DNA from: Proteles cristata cristata
Lineage: Eukaryota; Chordata; Mammalia; Carnivora; Hyaenidae
DNA: 64,000 nt
Direction: 5' to 3'
Assembly: GCA_017311185.1 (NCBI GenBank)
Contig: JAESUZ010001723.1
Span: 2,170,001-2,234,000, forward strand
Shown: piece by piece, positions 52,801-63,600 of the stretch
Layout of the letters: every line of letters starts with the position of its first letter
Numbering within the stretch: the stretch's first letter is position 1
Notes under the pieces: model-generated
Databases searched by the model: none
What the model was told of the DNA's origin: nothing
Seen by the model: only the letters and a program-made list of their open reading frames with translations
Made by a program: the position numbers and the translations under genes

Positions 52801-55365
52801 ATCTGGAAAGGGGGGCAGGGAGGGCTTCCCTGACCACGATTAATTCATAGCACAAGGTGAATTCATAGTCCCCCAGAGACTAGAGGGCTGGGATGTGGTG
52901 TATGACCAAGGGCAGCCCTTCCACCTCATTAGAGGGCAATGACCTCATTGTCATCTGAACACAGGTAGCAACAATGACTGCCTTACAGGGTATTGTGAAG
53001 GCCAAAGGTGGTTCTATGTGGGCTTTGTCCTTGGAGAGAACTAGAAGTCCTAGGTCCGGAGCCCCACCCAGCTCTTTGACATTTAACACAAGAATGTTTT
53101 TCTGAAGTGCTCACTGCATTTTGGCTGGTGCCGCTCTGTGAAGCAAGTGGCAGGGACATCCTGGAATCCTCAGGGGAAGGGAACCGTGGGCTGCTGTTTT
53201 TATCTTCATCATCCTTAAGCCCCTACTGTGTGCAGAGATCTGAGGGAGGGTGGAGAGGATGTAGAAAGCTACAGGCTGCGTAGGAAGCCGGGGCTCCCAG
53301 GGAGCTGGGCCAGGCCAATCCCGGAGGGCTTCCGGGAGAAGCTGACATCCCCTCCCTCCACCTTCAGATGGCTACAAGGTAGTATTCGTGCGCCGGAGCC
53401 CACTGGTGTTGGTGGCAGTGGCGCGCACGCGGCAGTCGGCGCAGGAACTGGCGCAGGAGCTGCTCTACATCTACTACCAGATCCTGAGCCTTCTTACTGG
53501 TGCCCAGTTGAGCCACATCTTCCAGCAGAAGCAGAACTACGACCTTCGGCGCCTGCTCTCTGGCTCGGAGCGCATCACCGACAACCTGCTGCAGCTCATG
53601 GCACGAGACCCCAGCTTCCTCATGGGGGCAGCGCGCTGCCTGCCCCTGGCGGCGACCGTGCGCGACGCGGTGAGTGCCAGTCTGCAGCAGGCGCGAGCGC
53701 GCAGCCTTGTCTTCTCCATCTTGCTGGCGCGCAACCAGCTGGTGGCGCTCGTGCGCCGCAAGGACCAATTCCTGCACCCCATCGACCTGCACCTGCTCTT
53801 CAATCTCATAAGTTCCTCCTCGTCCTTCCGTGAGGGAGAAGCCTGGACGCCCGTGTGCCTACCCAAATTTAATTCCGCCGGCTTCTTCCACGCACATATC
53901 TCTTATCTGGAGCCTGACACCGACCTGTGCTTGTTGCTCGTCTCCACCGACCGGGAGGACTTCTTTGCAGTCTCTGACTGCCGCCGCCGCTTTCAGGAGC
54001 GCCTGCGGAAGCGCGGAGCCCACCTGGCGCTGCGGGAGGCACTGCGCACGCCCTTCTACAGTGTTGCCCAAGTGGGCATCCCGGACCTGCGCCACTTCCT
54101 CTATAAGTCAAAGAGCTCAGGACTCTTTACCAGGTGAGGGAGGACCTTGGGAACACTACTTGAGGGAGACGGGGACGGGAGGGGAAGCAGTTGGTCCTGA
54201 ACCCTGATGCAGTCCTGGAGCTGATGAGCATCTGGGAATGGACTGACATGTTGGGTCTGTTTTACTCTGACATCAGGGACCCAGACTCCCTATCACTCTT
54301 CTCCCTATGGGCATATACCTCTCTACTTTGTTACCCAGAAAGCCTTGAAATGCCCACTACACCAGAAGGAATCTGTAACAGAGGTCTCCTGGATCTCCTG
54401 CTCTGGAGCAGGTCTGCCTTAGGGGTCATTTTGATACCATCCAGGATGCAGAACTCCTCCAACAGAGGGGCTGTGGCCAGATGTGGCGTCTTCTGCCCTC
54501 CCATTACCCCTTTTGGGTTCCCAGAGTACTTTTCCTCCACTTCAGACATGTCACTTTGTCTTGGACACCTAAACTCAGATTGGCCTCTCCAAGGGAAGTT
54601 CACCAAAGATGCTATGAACTTGGGGGAGGGGGAAAGAACAGGGCTTCAGTCTGGGTGGGCCCAGCTCTGTCCTGGGGAGTCTTCTGTGGTAAGGAGACAA
54701 TGCCCCATCCTGGGAGAACATTTGGAGGGTAGGACACATGGCAGAGTCTCCCTGGCTAGGACGAGTTTGTTTAGATCTCCAGAGAAGGCAATGAAGGTTA
54801 TTTCTTTGCCAACCCACTCCCCCATCTCCAGCCCTGAGATTGAGGCCCCGTACACCAGTGAAGAGGAGCAGGAGCGGCTGCTGGGCCTCTACCAATACCT
54901 GCACAGCCGGGCCCATAATGCCTCCCGCCCACTCAAGACCATCTACTACACGGGCCCCAATGAGAACCTCCTGGCCTGGGTAAGGCAGCCCTGGGATGGG
55001 CTCGGCTTCATCGGGATCCCGGGCAGGGGCCCCAAGAGATGTCTAACCGCGATGACTACCCTGTGCCCCCTCCTCCAGGTGACAGGTGCCTTTGAGCTCT
55101 ACATGTGCTACAGCCCTCTGGGGACCAAGGCATCTGCCGTCAGTGCCATCCATAAGCTGATGCGCTGGATCCGCAAAGAAGAAGATCGCCTCTTCATCCT
55201 CACGCCCCTCACCTACTGATGGGGATATGTGTGGGTTCAGCCCTCTTAGGCACACTGGGCCATGGAAGCTATGGGAGCCTCCACATGGGCTGGCCTCTCT
55301 TGCCCAGGCAGCAAACAAGCAGGGACTGTGGGTTGGGGCATGCATTAAAGTGCTCTGGGGAAGAC
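42863..55365 (+). CDS. MON1A: MON1A, vacuolar fusion protein MON1 homolog A (complete)
   Basis: Subunit of the Mon1-Ccz1 complex, the guanine exchange factor that recruits and activates Rab7 during early-to-late endosome conversion; the MON1A form has also been linked to secretory trafficking and iron export in macrophages (family knowledge). Coding parts: 50884-51010, 52308-52793, 53368-54133, 54832-54979, 55079-55219. Together 1668 bases, 555 residues, all joins in frame with GT-AG introns. Residues 1-150 are an acidic, disordered leader ([13 protein letters not shown]...); the longin-type region starts near [20 protein letters not shown] (154-173). The second and third longin-like regions follow and the protein ends [10 protein letters not shown]. 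The ATG at 50884 has a strong context (G at -3 and +4), and an in-frame TGA in exon 1 (42959-42961) closes the frame upstream. Transcription starts in a CpG island near 42.7-42.85 kb. Confidence 0.97.
44690..44850 (+). repeat. MIR-like fragment
   Basis: GCCTACTGTGTGCCAGGGTA, TCATTTTATAGATGAGAAAAC-like and the following sequence follow MIR. Confidence 0.65.
44985..45142 (-). mobile_element. SINE, tail missing
   Basis: Starts in the AG run; head ends CACCCAGTCACCCC. Confidence 0.82.
45165..45363 (-). mobile_element. Felid tRNA-Lys SINE
   Basis: Flanked by ACTTTAAATTTT and ATTTTAAATGGG; close behind another minus copy. Confidence 0.84.
45750..46253 (+). mobile_element. Probable ancient LTR (family not named)
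   Basis: Begins TGTATTAGTTATCTATTC and ends GCCTACCACA, giving TG...CA termini, with the common blocks ACAAATTACCCCAAAACTTA and GTGTCTTTTATGACCTAGCC. No internal retroviral genes. Confidence 0.6.
46626..46848 (+). mobile_element. SINE with long CT run
   Basis: CT run of about 25 units at 46754-46803 inside the body; AAATAAACATTTAAAAAAAT tail. Confidence 0.83.
46754..46803. repeat. CT microsatellite
   Basis: About 25 CT units inside a SINE in MON1A intron 1. Confidence 0.97.
47169..47265 (+). mobile_element. Short SINE
   Basis: GGTACCTCGCTGGCTCAATC head, AGGTGTAGAGCTACTTAAAA end. Confidence 0.75.
47300..47660 (+). repeat. Ancient LTR-like repeat fragment
   Basis: The blocks CCATGTGATTACTTCTGGCC, TGAATCACTGCTTGGAAGGG, AAAAATAAGCCTTTATGTG and TTGTTACACAGCATAGCCTA follow the order of a common old repeat whose name I do not recall. 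Confidence 0.5.
48740..48964 (-). mobile_element. Felid tRNA-Lys SINE
   Basis: Perfect duplication CTAGGAAGCTTCACTCTT (48722-48739, 48965-48982). Confidence 0.93.
50050..50270 (+). repeat. MIR-like fragment
   Basis: TTCAATTCCCAGCTCCCAGT, AACATTGGGCAAGGTATTTA and CAGCCTCAGTCACTTTATCT. Confidence 0.6.
50323..50540 (+). mobile_element. Felid tRNA-Lys SINE (last in the window)
   Basis: GGGGCGCCTGGGTGGCTTAG head, CT run, AAAAATAAACATTAAAAAAA tail. No SINE is seen from here to 64000. Confidence 0.87.
50871..51010 (+). CDS. MON1A: MON1A exon 2 (first coding exon)
   Basis: Acceptor TTTGCCCCACAG, then 13 untranslated bases and the start codon at 50884. Codes residues 1-42 and the first base of Gly43; the donor is GTATGG. 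Confidence 0.94.
51270..51550 (+). repeat. L2 3' end fragment in MON1A intron 2
   Basis: CTCTCAGCTTAAATGTCACC, ATTGTGAGCTTTTTGAGCAC and CAAATGCCTAGTATGGTACC in L2 order. Confidence 0.75.
51640..52140 (+). repeat. Ancient interspersed repeat in MON1A intron 2
   Basis: Blocks GGGAACAGCAGGTGCAGAGG, GGGTTTGGGTTTTATTGCCA and CACACAGCAGTGAACAACCA match the same family as at 7.1 kb. Confidence 0.6.
52308..52793 (+). CDS. MON1A: MON1A exon 3
   Basis: Acceptor GGCTGGCAG, donor GTGAGC. Codes residues 43-204 ([18 protein letters not shown] to [14 protein letters not shown]), including the start of the first longin-like domain. The position of the acceptor is set by phase: it restores Gly43 and keeps the long frame. 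Confidence 0.95.
53368..54133 (+). CDS. MON1A: MON1A exon 4 (largest coding exon, CpG-rich)
   Basis: Acceptor CACCTTCAG, donor GTGAGG. Codes residues 205-460 ([23 protein letters not shown] to SSGLFTS). This is the most conserved core of the protein as I remember the human form. It is strongly CpG-enriched (many CGC and GCG codons), which also makes long open shadow frames on both strands. Confidence 0.96.
53380..54080. other. Intragenic CpG island in MON1A exon 4
   Basis: CpG dinucleotides are frequent through the exon and drop sharply in the flanking introns. This could reflect GC-rich codon use or a regulatory island. Confidence 0.6.
54832..54979 (+). CDS. MON1A: MON1A exon 5
   Basis: Acceptor CCATCTCCAG, donor GTAAGG directly after TGG. 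Codes [19 protein letters not shown] to ENLLAW (residues 460-509), ending on a whole codon. Confidence 0.95.
55079..55219 (+). CDS. MON1A: MON1A exon 6 (last) with stop codon
   Basis: Acceptor CTCCTCCAG. Codes [20 protein letters not shown] to [10 protein letters not shown] (510-555) and a TGA at 55217-55219. Confidence 0.95.
   Translation: MTGAFELYMCYSPLGTKASAVSAIHKLMRWIRKEEDRLFILTPLTY
55344..55349 (+). terminator. MON1A: Candidate MON1A poly(A) signal ATTAAA
   Basis: ATTAAA 125 bases after the stop, followed by TG-rich sequence. It is the first poly(A)-like hexamer downstream, so a short 3' UTR is likely. No AATAAA is apparent nearby. Confidence 0.55.
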
Positions 55366-56789
55366 ACTCATTAGGCCTTGTCACTGGTCCCTTCACTCAC
55401 ACAGTCTCACTCCTGCAGATACCAGATACCCCTCCTTAGTCCTTACCTGTGCTTCCCCATGCACAGGAGCACAGGCACTTAGAATTGAACCTTGGGCTGG
55501 GTCTTTTCACTCAGCTAAAGTCTTGCCATACATAAAATGCTCTCTAGCACCCCACTGGCCTTGGCCCCCATAGCCCCACCCCAGTACTCAGTCTGAGTCC
55601 CTGGTGCCTCCTAGAAGGGCACAGCCCCTCTCTCTCACCCCTAGCAGGGGCCCCCAGCTGTGTGCCCCAAAGGACCACTCATATACCCTGGGGGCCATGG
55701 CTCTGCTTAAAGGGCTGCTGTAGGTCAGCAGTGACTAAGCCGAGTAAGAGGACAGTCAACTAGGGAGAGTCTGGGCCTTGGTACTGGTGGGTGAGATCCC
55801 TTGGTGAGGTGGTCGGGTATTCAGCACAGATAAATTCAGAGACCAGCCTCACTCCCTCAGGCCTCTGGGGAAATTGTTCCAGCTTGGTCTTCCTCATGAA
55901 GAGCTATCCACCTTGGCATCTGTACTTTTGGCCAGTGCCTTCCTCAGAATGTCCCCAGGAGTGAGCTGGAGGGCCTGCAAGAAGAGCCAGCTGACTTCTG
56001 GGGTAGGGGTGGACCCTGCCCTAGGAAGGGCAGATGCCACTAGGCACACTGGGCCCTCTTCAGCCATGCTGCCATGGTCCAGCCCACGGGGGTCACTGTG
56101 GACATCGCAGAAGGCTCAACAGTGAAGGCACAGACCCCTACACTCTTATCATGAGACCCTCTTTGGACAGAGCCCAAGGCATAGTGCAGAAGGACTCTAT
56201 CTTGCTGTTGACGGGGGGAGGGAGGGGGGGCTTTAGACTGTCGAGGGAATCACCCTTATGCAGTCTCTGAGAGCTGGGCTAAGATACTCTGCCACTAAAA
56301 CCAACCCATGTTGGAAAATATATTTGGTGGGCGGCATAGGCCAAGGGTACACTGGAATGGTTCTACTTACTATCTTAGGAAATGGCAGCATAGCCCCTGC
56401 CCTTGGCCCTATCCTGAATCATATTAGAATGGGTATGGCAGCAAACTGCCTGCCTAGGCCCCAAGGTGCTTGGGGAACAGCGATAGGCTTGGTGGTGCTG
56501 CTCACCCTGCACATGTGCACATTTCTGTCTGTTCCTGCTTCTGTTTTCTCCCCCTTGATCTTGGCCAGTGCACCAAACCACTGCCTCTGGGGCCAGGGTG
56601 ATGCCGGGCCAGCAGTCCATGGCTGCTATTGGCATTCATGTGGTCAGTGGTCAGTCCCTAGGTACCCTTGTGATTCTTGTAGGACTCTCAGCTCCTCTGC
56701 AGTTTAGCACCTATTCTGGGTGGGTGTGGAAATGGTGGTCACAATTAGGTGAGTGTGTGTACCTAGGACAGTAGGCACCTGGAGTGTGG

Positions 56790-57010
56790 GTTTATCTGTC
56801 TGGGGATCAGACAGGCCAAACAGGGAAGGTGTTCTAGTGGAGGAACCAGCATGTGCAAAGTGAAGGATCTGGTGAAGAGCCTGGTATTACTGGTTTACAG
56901 TGAAGCTGGAGAAGTTTTCAGGGCCTAGGGTTCTTCAACTCCAGGAAGTCTAGCAGCAGGAAGCCACCGAATTTGTTTTAAAGCTGCAGAACGATATGGT
57001 CATATTGTAG
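56790..57010 (+). repeat. Ancient interspersed repeat fragment
   Basis: GGAACCAGCATGTGCAAAGT and the region after resemble the family at 7.1 kb. Weak. Confidence 0.4.
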
Positions 57011-58399
57011 TTAGAGAGATCCCCTGCTACCACTCAGATGATCTCTTTGGGTTGGAGAAAAAGGCTGGCAATAGGTTTTTATTTTTTGTTTTTTGTTTTT
57101 GTTTTTGTTTTTCTGAGTAATGTTCAGAGTGATGTGAGAACCCAAAAAGGGAAAAGAGGGCACTCCTTCAAGGTGATAGATACTGGGGCAGTTGGGCAGG
57201 TCAAAACCAAATATAGGCCAGGCCTTGTGAGTTCAACTTGGGGAGAGTACTTAAACTTAGCACTCCAAGGCCCCACTAGCTGACTTCCCCTACATGGTTT
57301 GCCTGCCCTGCTACTGCAGAGTGAGCAGATGGGGAAGAAGGGAGGGGCGTTCCTGTGGATTCTGGTTCTCAAGGACCGGGCTGTCCATGAGGGGACGCTG
57401 TCCTGGGAGTAGCCAACATCTTGGCCACACAGTGGCGCAGGGAATCAACTTTTGGCGGCTGCACCCCACCCCCCAAATGAGTGGACAGGGTGATCAAGGA
57501 GGGTCCCTGAAGTCTCCTCCCAACCTACAGAAGTCTCTCTGAATGTATGACTAGGGTCCAAGAAACTGTCTTGGTGCCAGTGGAGAATGTTTCATTTCAG
57601 TTTTGCTGGGCATGATCTTTAATCATGTTGACTGTGGAACGAAGGAACTGTGCCATGACTTTATGGGTATTTATTCATTTCCGGGCCAATTCTGGTTAGA
57701 GAAGGGAGTGCCATTTATGTTGCCTGAGGCTCTGAATCCTCCCAGTACTGGGTGTGGCTGCCCACTCCTGCTGTTTCCTCTCACTACCTACCAGGTGCTC
57801 ACTACCTACGTCCAGCCCCAAGGGGGAAGGGAGTCCAGCACTAGGAATGGGGAAAGTGGGAAGTCAGGTATTCAGAGTCAACTGTGCTGGGGTGATATAG
57901 CACATGATTTGTGGGACCCACAAAATGGACTCGGCATTGACTGGATCAGGAGGGCTTCCTGTAGGTTGTGCCATCTAAGCTGCAAGAGAAGGAAAGGGAA
58001 AAGGTGCTCCTGGAAGGAGAAACAAGTGGTATTGTCTGGATGGGGGAGTAGAGGGGATACAGCTCCAAAAGTCAGGCTGAATGAGTCTGCTGAGCTGAAA
58101 GCTCCTCTCTCCCCCACCCCTCTTACCCTCCAAAGCCCTGGGCCCCACAGTTCACAGATCCCTCAGACCTCAACCTCGGGCCACCCTATGAAGGTTCTTC
58201 TCCCACCAGGGTCAAGACCCACCTGACTAAGGGGGCTGTCAGGCTGACAAGTTCCCCCAGCGCCCCCTTTCAGTGTTAGGGAGAACCAGTTATCAAGGAG
58301 CAGCTGCTGAAGTCCACATGCAAGAGGCAAACTTACCTCTCCTCCCCCTAATCCCAGATGCTTCAGACTGTAGAAAGAACTCTGGGCAGCCACCAGGTT

Positions 58400-58490
58400 A
58401 GAACTACATCCTCATTTCAGAGACGGAGAGACTGAGGCCCAGCATAGCTTACAGAGCGGGTTAGAGGTGCCCTGTCAAAGCCCATGTTTC
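58400..58490 (+). repeat. MIR-like fragment
   Basis: CCTCATTTCAGAGACGGAGA followed by CTGAGGCCCAGCATAGCTTA. Confidence 0.5.
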
Positions 58491-59099
58491 CCCCATATCA
58501 GGTGGGCCCAGCAGCACAGCCAGCAGAGAAGGCCAGCACTGTGTGTTTTGTTAGCCCCATCCTGCAGCTTCTGCCTATTGAGGCAGTGGTGGAGGGACCA
58601 CAGCTAGGTTTGGGCCTCCATATAAGCAGCCTCTCCTTTGTCTCTAATGTCCAGCCAGCAGGCTGGCCCTAACTCATAACCTCTACCATCTTGGGCAGGC
58701 AGGGGGGAATGCGCCTTCCTCTGACACCATCTAGTCACTGACATTCCAGGGCAGGCCCATAAAAGGATGACCCTTGACCTCAGAGGGTACCCTTCAGGTC
58801 CTCCACAGATTCTTGGTCTCTCACGGGCCTCCAGGCCCTGTTCTGGAACCAGCGTCTGAGTGTGTTGGCTGTATACTGGTGCCAAGGGAAGAAATAAGCC
58901 AGGTGGTCCTCAAACCCACACTGGTGCTGGGGTGGCTTCTGACCCCTCCTCACTTCAGCCCAGTCGGTCGTGAGCGGCAGGAAGGGACGACTCAGACCTG
59001 CCTACCTCTTTCTGGGCCACTCCACAGAGGCTCACCACTGAAAGAAACGCCCCCAAGAGAAGGTGTAGGTGACAGGCTTGCGAGGGCCTGGAGAGTCCC

Positions 59100-59464
59100 G
59101 TGGAGGAGCTGGCTAGGCCTCGCCTTTAGCAGGCCCCGCCCACAGCCCCGCCCACACGCCCTGGCCCCGCCAGCCCCACCCGGCGCCCTCCGGCCGACTT
59201 TGCTCTGAGCGCCTGCTTGGAGTAGCAGCTCGGGCTGCAGGTGAGGGGGCCTCTCCGTTCACTGGCGGTGTGTGTTCTCCTGGTGCCAGGTGCTCAGACC
59301 CGAGGGCAGGGGAGGGCGCTGGGCGTCACGCTGGGTGTGGGTCAGCTGCCCGAGGGCTCTCAGGACCGGCTGTGGACTCAGGTCCCGACTGGGACCTCGA
59401 GTCTGCTCCCAACCAGGCCCCGGCCTCCCTCCGGAAATCCCTGTGGGGCCCCAGCTGGGCCTCG
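59100..59464 (+). promoter_or_regulatory. MST1R: MST1R promoter and 5' leader, GC-box rich
   Basis: GC-rich, TATA-less. GC boxes CCCCGCCC at 59134-59141 and 59146-59153, with another near 59164. A CAG/GTGAGG donor-like site ends at 59240. CpG density continues through exon 1 to about 60.4 kb. The start of transcription cannot be fixed. Confidence 0.65.
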
Positions 59465-60697
59465 ATGGAGCTTCTCTCGCCGCCGTCGCAGCCTTCATTG
59501 TTACTGCTCCTGCTCCTGCTGCCGCCGCTGCTGGCCAGAGGGTCCTGGCAGTGCCCGCGCACCCCCTACGCCGCCTTACGCAATTTTGACGTGGAGTACA
59601 AGGTGCCCAGCTTCTCGGCCGGAGGTCCGGTACAGGCCATAGCGACCTACGAGGGCGGCAGAGACGGGAGTGCCGTGTTCGTGGCTACACGCAATCGCCT
59701 GCACGTGCTTGGGCCTGGCCTGCAGCCAGTAGAGAGCCTGGCCACAGGCCCTGTTGGGGACCCTGGCTGCCAGACGTGTGCGGCCTGTGGTCCGGGCCCC
59801 CACGGCCCACAGGGAGACACAGATGCACGGGTGCTGGTGCTGGAGCCGGTGCTGCCCGCACTAGTCAGCTGCGGCTCCAGCCTGCATGGCCGCTGCTTCC
59901 TGCACGAGCTAGAGCCCCAAGGGACAGCCCTGCACCTGGCACCGCCAGCCTGCCTCTTCTCTGCCAACCACAACCAGCCCGAGGACTGCCCTGACTGTGT
60001 GGCCAGTCCTCTGGGCACCCTCGTGACCGTGGTTGAGCAGGGCCATGCCTCCTACTTCTACGTGGCATCCTCACTGGACCCGACGATGGCCTCGAGCTTC
60101 AGCCCCCGCTCAGTGTCCATCCGGCGCCTCAAGGCCGATGCCTCAGGATTTGCACCCGGGTTTGCGGCACTGTCCGTGCTGCCTGAGCACCTCGCTTCCT
60201 ATCCTATTGAGTACGTGTACAGTTTCCACGCCGGAGCCTTCGTCTATTTCCTGACGGTGCAGAGGGCCCGCGTGACAGCCGCCCCGGGAGCCTTGCACAC
60301 ACGCCTGGCACGGCTCAGCGCTGTTGAGCCTGAGCTGGGCGACTACCGCGAGCTGGTCCTCGACTGCCGATTCGCGCCCAAACGCCGGCGGCGCGGGGCC
60401 CCCGAGGGAGGGCAGCCCTACCCGGTGCTGAGGGCGGCCCACACCGCTCCAGTGGGCAGCAAGCTGGCTGCTGAGCTGAGCATCGCTGAGGGCCAAGAAG
60501 TGCTATTTGGCGTCTTCGGGACTAGCAGAGACAGCAGCCCCGGTGTGAATCCCAGCTCTGTCGTCTGTGCCTTTCCCATCGACCTAGTGGACACTCTCAT
60601 CCAGCAGGGTGTGGAACGCTGTTGTGAGCCTCCTGTACCCCCTGGCATCCGGCGAGGCCTCGACTTCTTCCAGTCGCCTAGTTTTTGCCCCAACCCG
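59465..60697 (+). CDS. MST1R: MST1R exon 1: signal peptide and most of the Sema domain
   Basis: Codes residues 1-411, ending FCPNP before a GTGAGC donor on a whole codon. Start chosen at 59465 because it begins the signal peptide; its context is weak at -3 (T) but has G at +4. The frame stays open upstream without any ATG, so only a non-AUG start could extend it. Confidence 0.95.
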
Positions 60698-63600
60698 GTG
60701 AGCAGAAAGAAGGGGCCCTCACCTGTGAGGAGGTGGTAGAATCCAGTAAGAGGGTCTGGGATGGAAGGACAGGAGGGAAGAAGTTTTCTCTTCCACCCAG
60801 TTCCATAGTGCTGGGGGGCAGGGTGGGGGAGTGGAGGGTGTGAGAGAATCAGCCAAGCACAGGCCAAACTGGGGGCTCACCTACTAGCCAGACTAGCCTC
60901 TGTTTTCTCCTCCATTTTGCTCTTTTCACCCTCTCTCTCTTAGGTACCATGGCCACTGAGTTTTTTAGGTAGTTTCCCAGATTGTGTGAGAACCAGACTG
61001 CATCACAACTGTCTCTGGCAGAGACACTGCCAAACTCCTGGTAGAATGATGAGATCCCCTTATCTGCCCACCACACATACCCTCAGGGACATACACAGAG
61101 AAACAGCCTCCTGCACAAGCAGATGCTAACAGAGTCACACAGATACAGCTGCTCACCAGCACAGTTTCTCTTTTCCTTTGGAAGCGCTTGTTTTGTTCTG
61201 CTTTCCACAGAGGGTGGGGCAGGAGCTGTTAGAGGATGCCCCCACTCCACCCCCATTCCAGGGAGCCTCCTGGGCCTTGGAAGTTTGGGAGCTTATCAGA
61301 GAGCCTGCATGGCTTGGGCTTCACAGACAAACTCTTCCCTATTGTTTTCTGTGGGGTGACTGGGGAAGAACTGAGGACATGATGGTAAGGCGACTTGGCT
61401 CTAGTAGATTCCAGGAAGCTCACCCAGTCTTGCGCAAGCAACTGTAAACATCTGGGGATGAGTAAAGGCTTAGGAGGGGCTGGTTGGGATTGGTTCACCA
61501 TGAAAGAGTCCCAGACTTTCTTCCACTATGGTTGGGGTCCTGCTCCAGCTCCCCATCTCACCCCAAGCAGGAGGTCTCCCAGCCATTGCTAAATTGGGGG
61601 CTCTTTTCAGCAGACCGTACCCAGGTTCTCTCCAGCCATGGTGTCAGGGATCTGGAGCAGAGTTAAACAGGACATTCCTTAAAATGCTAAGGACAAAACC
61701 AAAACCAACCCTTTCGAGCCATTGAAATAGTCCTACCCTAGCTTGTAAGAGATTAAACCAAGGCAATGGGTGAACAACGTTGGATGAATGGTCTTTCAGT
61801 GAGCTGACTCACAGTCACTGCTCTGTGTCCTTGGCTGCACTGTGACCCTGATACTTCTGTGATGTTCCCCACTGACTCCTTTCTAGCTCTCATTAATGCC
61901 TCAGAGGTGGAAGGAGAATGTACAAACAGTGAGGAGTAGGGCATCTACAGCCTCCCTCCCTCAGCTGGGTCCATCTGGGTTGAGGAGGCTGTATGGGTGG
62001 GGAGCCCTCATCTGGGCCTGGACAGCCCTGTCTGCCCTCCTCTCTTTCCTTCTGGGGAATCTGAACCTCTCACAGACTTGGCTAGTGGTCAGCGGGTCAG
62101 AAGACATTCAGCATGAGTTGGCAGTGCTAGATTTGAGGAAGACTGATCTTAAGACGGCCCACAAGCTGGCCAGGGAGGTGTTGTGAACCAGCCTGTACAG
62201 TGTTTGTCCAGTGACTGGGCATGTAGCCTCCAGGGCAACACCCACTTTGTGCTGTTTGTGGCTGGCCTAAGGAAGCCCGTGGGGCTCTGAGCTGGCACCT
62301 GCCTTCCACGGGTTCAGGTGGGATTTGACTCTGGAGCAGTCACCCTCCTCTGTGGGGCACTGGACACTGAAGTCATGTTCTCAGGAGCCACAGGCTCATA
62401 GACAAACCTGAAAACCCAGAGATAAGGCCCTGGAACCCAGGGGCAAGCAGACAGGGGTGTGGTCCTGACTGGGGTAGGGCCTCTTTGCCAATGCTCAGCC
62501 CCACCTGTCCCTGAGTCATGCTAAAATCACCTAGCTGGCTTCCGGCTAAAGCCAGGCCCCTTTCCCACCTCAAGTGAGGACAGAGTCCCAGTTCCCACCC
62601 AGCCAGGCTACAGACCTCAATCGTGTGGAGTTTCTGTGCTCTGCACCCTCAGGGCTCCTGATCAGCACTGAGGTCTGAGGACTAAGTTAAGCATACTTGA
62701 TTTGATGGGAGCTTCAGAGCTGGCAAGGGAATGTTGCAAGCCGCTAGGGCTACTGAGCCCTGCCTATGCTTTGCACCCAGCTCCAATACCTTGCGTTCAT
62801 ACCCTGATCTGATTTCCCAGAAGCTTCCACACACCTTGAGTGCAGACCCGCAAAACACCCTCCTGTTAAGAGCAGGTGACAGGTGTTTCCCAATCCCTGG
62901 GGCCCAGCCTTCAGGCCTTGGTTTTTCCCTTTTGTACCCTGAAGGAGATACAGGTAGCAGCTTGAGGTGTAGGAAGATCTTTGGAGTCTCAGGGAGAAGG
63001 ACCATGTTACCAGCTCCATGCTGGCCAATTAAGTTCAGAGTTTAGCCACCTTAGGCTGGAGAGAAACTGAAGCCCAAAAAGGGGACAGGGTTTGCTGAAG
63101 TGCAGGGAATAACCAGCAGGGGGCGGAAGAGGACTCTGGTCAAGACTGACTTCTTACCTGGCTCCTCTCCTGAAGATCTATTAGGCCTTGGACAAGTGAC
63201 CAAAAGCTTTCTGAGCTCATTTCCTTATCTGCAAAATAAGGGTGTTGAGAGCACCCACTTTACACAGCAGTTGTAAGAGAGAATGAGGTTGGGTCTGTGA
63301 GACTCTAAGTCATTATCAGAATAGACATGGCAGGTCAGGGCAAGACATAGGGGAAGTTGGCTTTCTAGCCTAGGCTTTCCTTCCTGGCCTTACTACCTCT
63401 AAGAGCCCCACAGGTGGGAGGAGGTGGGTAAATGACAGACTTGGGGCCTTATCTAGCCAAGCCAGGTAACAGATGGGGGTTTGGGCTGCTGTGGTCACTG
63501 ACAGAGATCTCAGGGGGTGAGTGTGTGGGGATGAGCCCTGACTCCTTATCTGACACTCCTCAGCCTGGCCTGGAGGCCCCCAACCCCAACACCAGCTGCC

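Larger units (their letters stand above)
55366..59099. other. Spacer between MON1A and MST1R
   Basis: 3.7 kb, no SINEs or L1. An ancient-repeat piece near 56.79-57.01 kb and a MIR-like piece at 58.40-58.49 kb. Open frames such as 57603-58226 have no recognisable product or splice structure. Confidence 0.65.

Noticed and set aside
53228..53866. 201- and 142-codon frames over MON1A exon 4
   Set aside because: Out-of-frame or antisense shadows of the real exon.
54191..54831. Open frame across most of MON1A intron 4
   Set aside because: The intron is 698 bases, not a multiple of three, and the sequence has no similarity to MON1A; only the intron 5 part is noted as a finding.
57603..58226. 207-codon open frame between MON1A and MST1R
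   Set aside because: No recognisable domain, starts and ends at random, composition like surrounding non-coding DNA.
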